Positions 6,069 through 6,296 of a stretch of DNA of 6,296 nucleotides are shown one piece after another. The notes beneath the pieces are model-generated. The model was given only the letters and a program-made list of their open reading frames with translations. It did not search any database and was not told the origin of the DNA. A program made the position numbers and the translations under genes. Position 1 is the first letter of the stretch. The number at the start of each line of letters is the position of its first letter. The stretch is taken from NCBI GenBank assembly GCA_903970565.1, contig CAJCJE010000168.1, positions 1 through 6,296 of the forward strand. Direction: 5' to 3'. This stretch comes from Candidatus Melainabacteria bacterium. Its GTDB lineage: Bacteria; Actinomycetota; Actinomycetes; Mycobacteriales; Pseudonocardiaceae.

Positions 6069-6296
6069 TCAGGGCTGGGTGCGACGCAGTGCGCGTACCC
6101 AACGCCGGCTCAGCACCAGCAGCAGTGGTGACAGCGGCAGCATCGCGAGGGCGACCGAGGTCAGCGCGGGCGACCCGAGTGCCAGCGCGATGCCCAGCAG
6201 CGCAGGCACGGCCAGGAGCAGCAGGGCGGCGAGCACCAGACCGGAGAAGGCGATCCGGTACCGGAGGGTCGCCGGCGCGCTGTGTCGGCCACCGGG
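6069..6296 (-). CDS. Membrane protein, C-terminal fragment
   Basis: The frame is open from the right edge to TGA at 6071-6069, giving the last 75 residues of a protein whose start lies outside the window. A polar, basic lead (RHSAPATLRYR) is followed by a Leu/Ala-rich membrane segment at about fragment residues 16-40 (SGLVLAALLLLAVPALLGIA), then a second at about 44-62 (ALTSVALAMLPLSPLLLVL), and a strongly basic tail (SRRWVRALRRTQP) that should face the cytoplasm. Third codon positions are overwhelmingly G or C. No family was recognised from this fragment. It precedes the ligase gene on the same strand with a gap of 74 bases, so co-transcription is possible. Confidence 0.75.
   Translation of the reverse strand, partial: PGGRHSAPATLRYRIAFSGLVLAALLLLAVPALLGIALALGSPALTSVALAMLPLSPLLLVLSRRWVRALRRTQP

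Overview
The window is a GC-rich stretch, roughly two-thirds G+C outside a short AT-richer gap. It looks like a chromosomal segment of a mycelial or mycobacteria-like actinobacterium. Evidence: strong G/C preference at codon third positions, a HAD plus GH65 gene pair resembling the mycobacterial Rv3400/Rv3401 arrangement (from memory), and a stand-alone ligase like the ligase domain of actinobacterial LigD. Pseudonocardiales or a nearby order is my best guess; no rRNA or tRNA is present to confirm it.

Layout, left to right. (1) 2-295, + strand: the 3' end of an aldehyde dehydrogenase gene of the succinate-semialdehyde type. (2) 336-1005, + strand: a decayed 3' remnant of an AAA-type ATPase gene with a DUF234-like C-terminal nuclease-fold domain, broken by an in-frame stop and at least three frame changes. 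(3) 1004-1047: a long, nearly perfect hairpin, probably a shared terminator for convergent transcription. (4) 4176 down to 1061, - strand: a two-gene operon, a HAD hydrolase/beta-phosphoglucomutase-like gene followed by a GH65 alpha-glucoside phosphorylase/hydrolase, with overlapping stop and start codons. (5) 4177-4555: an intergenic region with two perfect GC palindromes near the operon start, then an AT-richer segment with a possible 34-residue membrane miniprotein on the - strand and a candidate -10 box for a + strand gene. (6) 4556-4867, + strand: a small protein with two predicted membrane helices. (7) 4868-4983: a convergent gap with an imperfect hairpin and three 16-bp direct repeats. 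(8) 5994 down to 4984, - strand: an ATP-dependent DNA ligase like the LigD ligase domain. (9) 6296 down to 6069, - strand: the C-terminal end of a membrane protein.

How the genes work together: the clearest functional unit is the HAD/GH65 pair. If the GH65 enzyme is a phosphorylase, it would release beta-glucose 1-phosphate from an alpha-glucosyl disaccharide and the HAD enzyme would convert this to glucose 6-phosphate. The actual substrate cannot be read from sequence. The ligase suggests end-joining or other repair, but no Ku, polymerase or nuclease partner lies inside the window. I found no clearly new multi-gene system. The items most worth a second look are the possible membrane miniprotein, the 16-bp phased repeats, the palindromes upstream of the sugar operon, and the decayed ATPase-nuclease gene.
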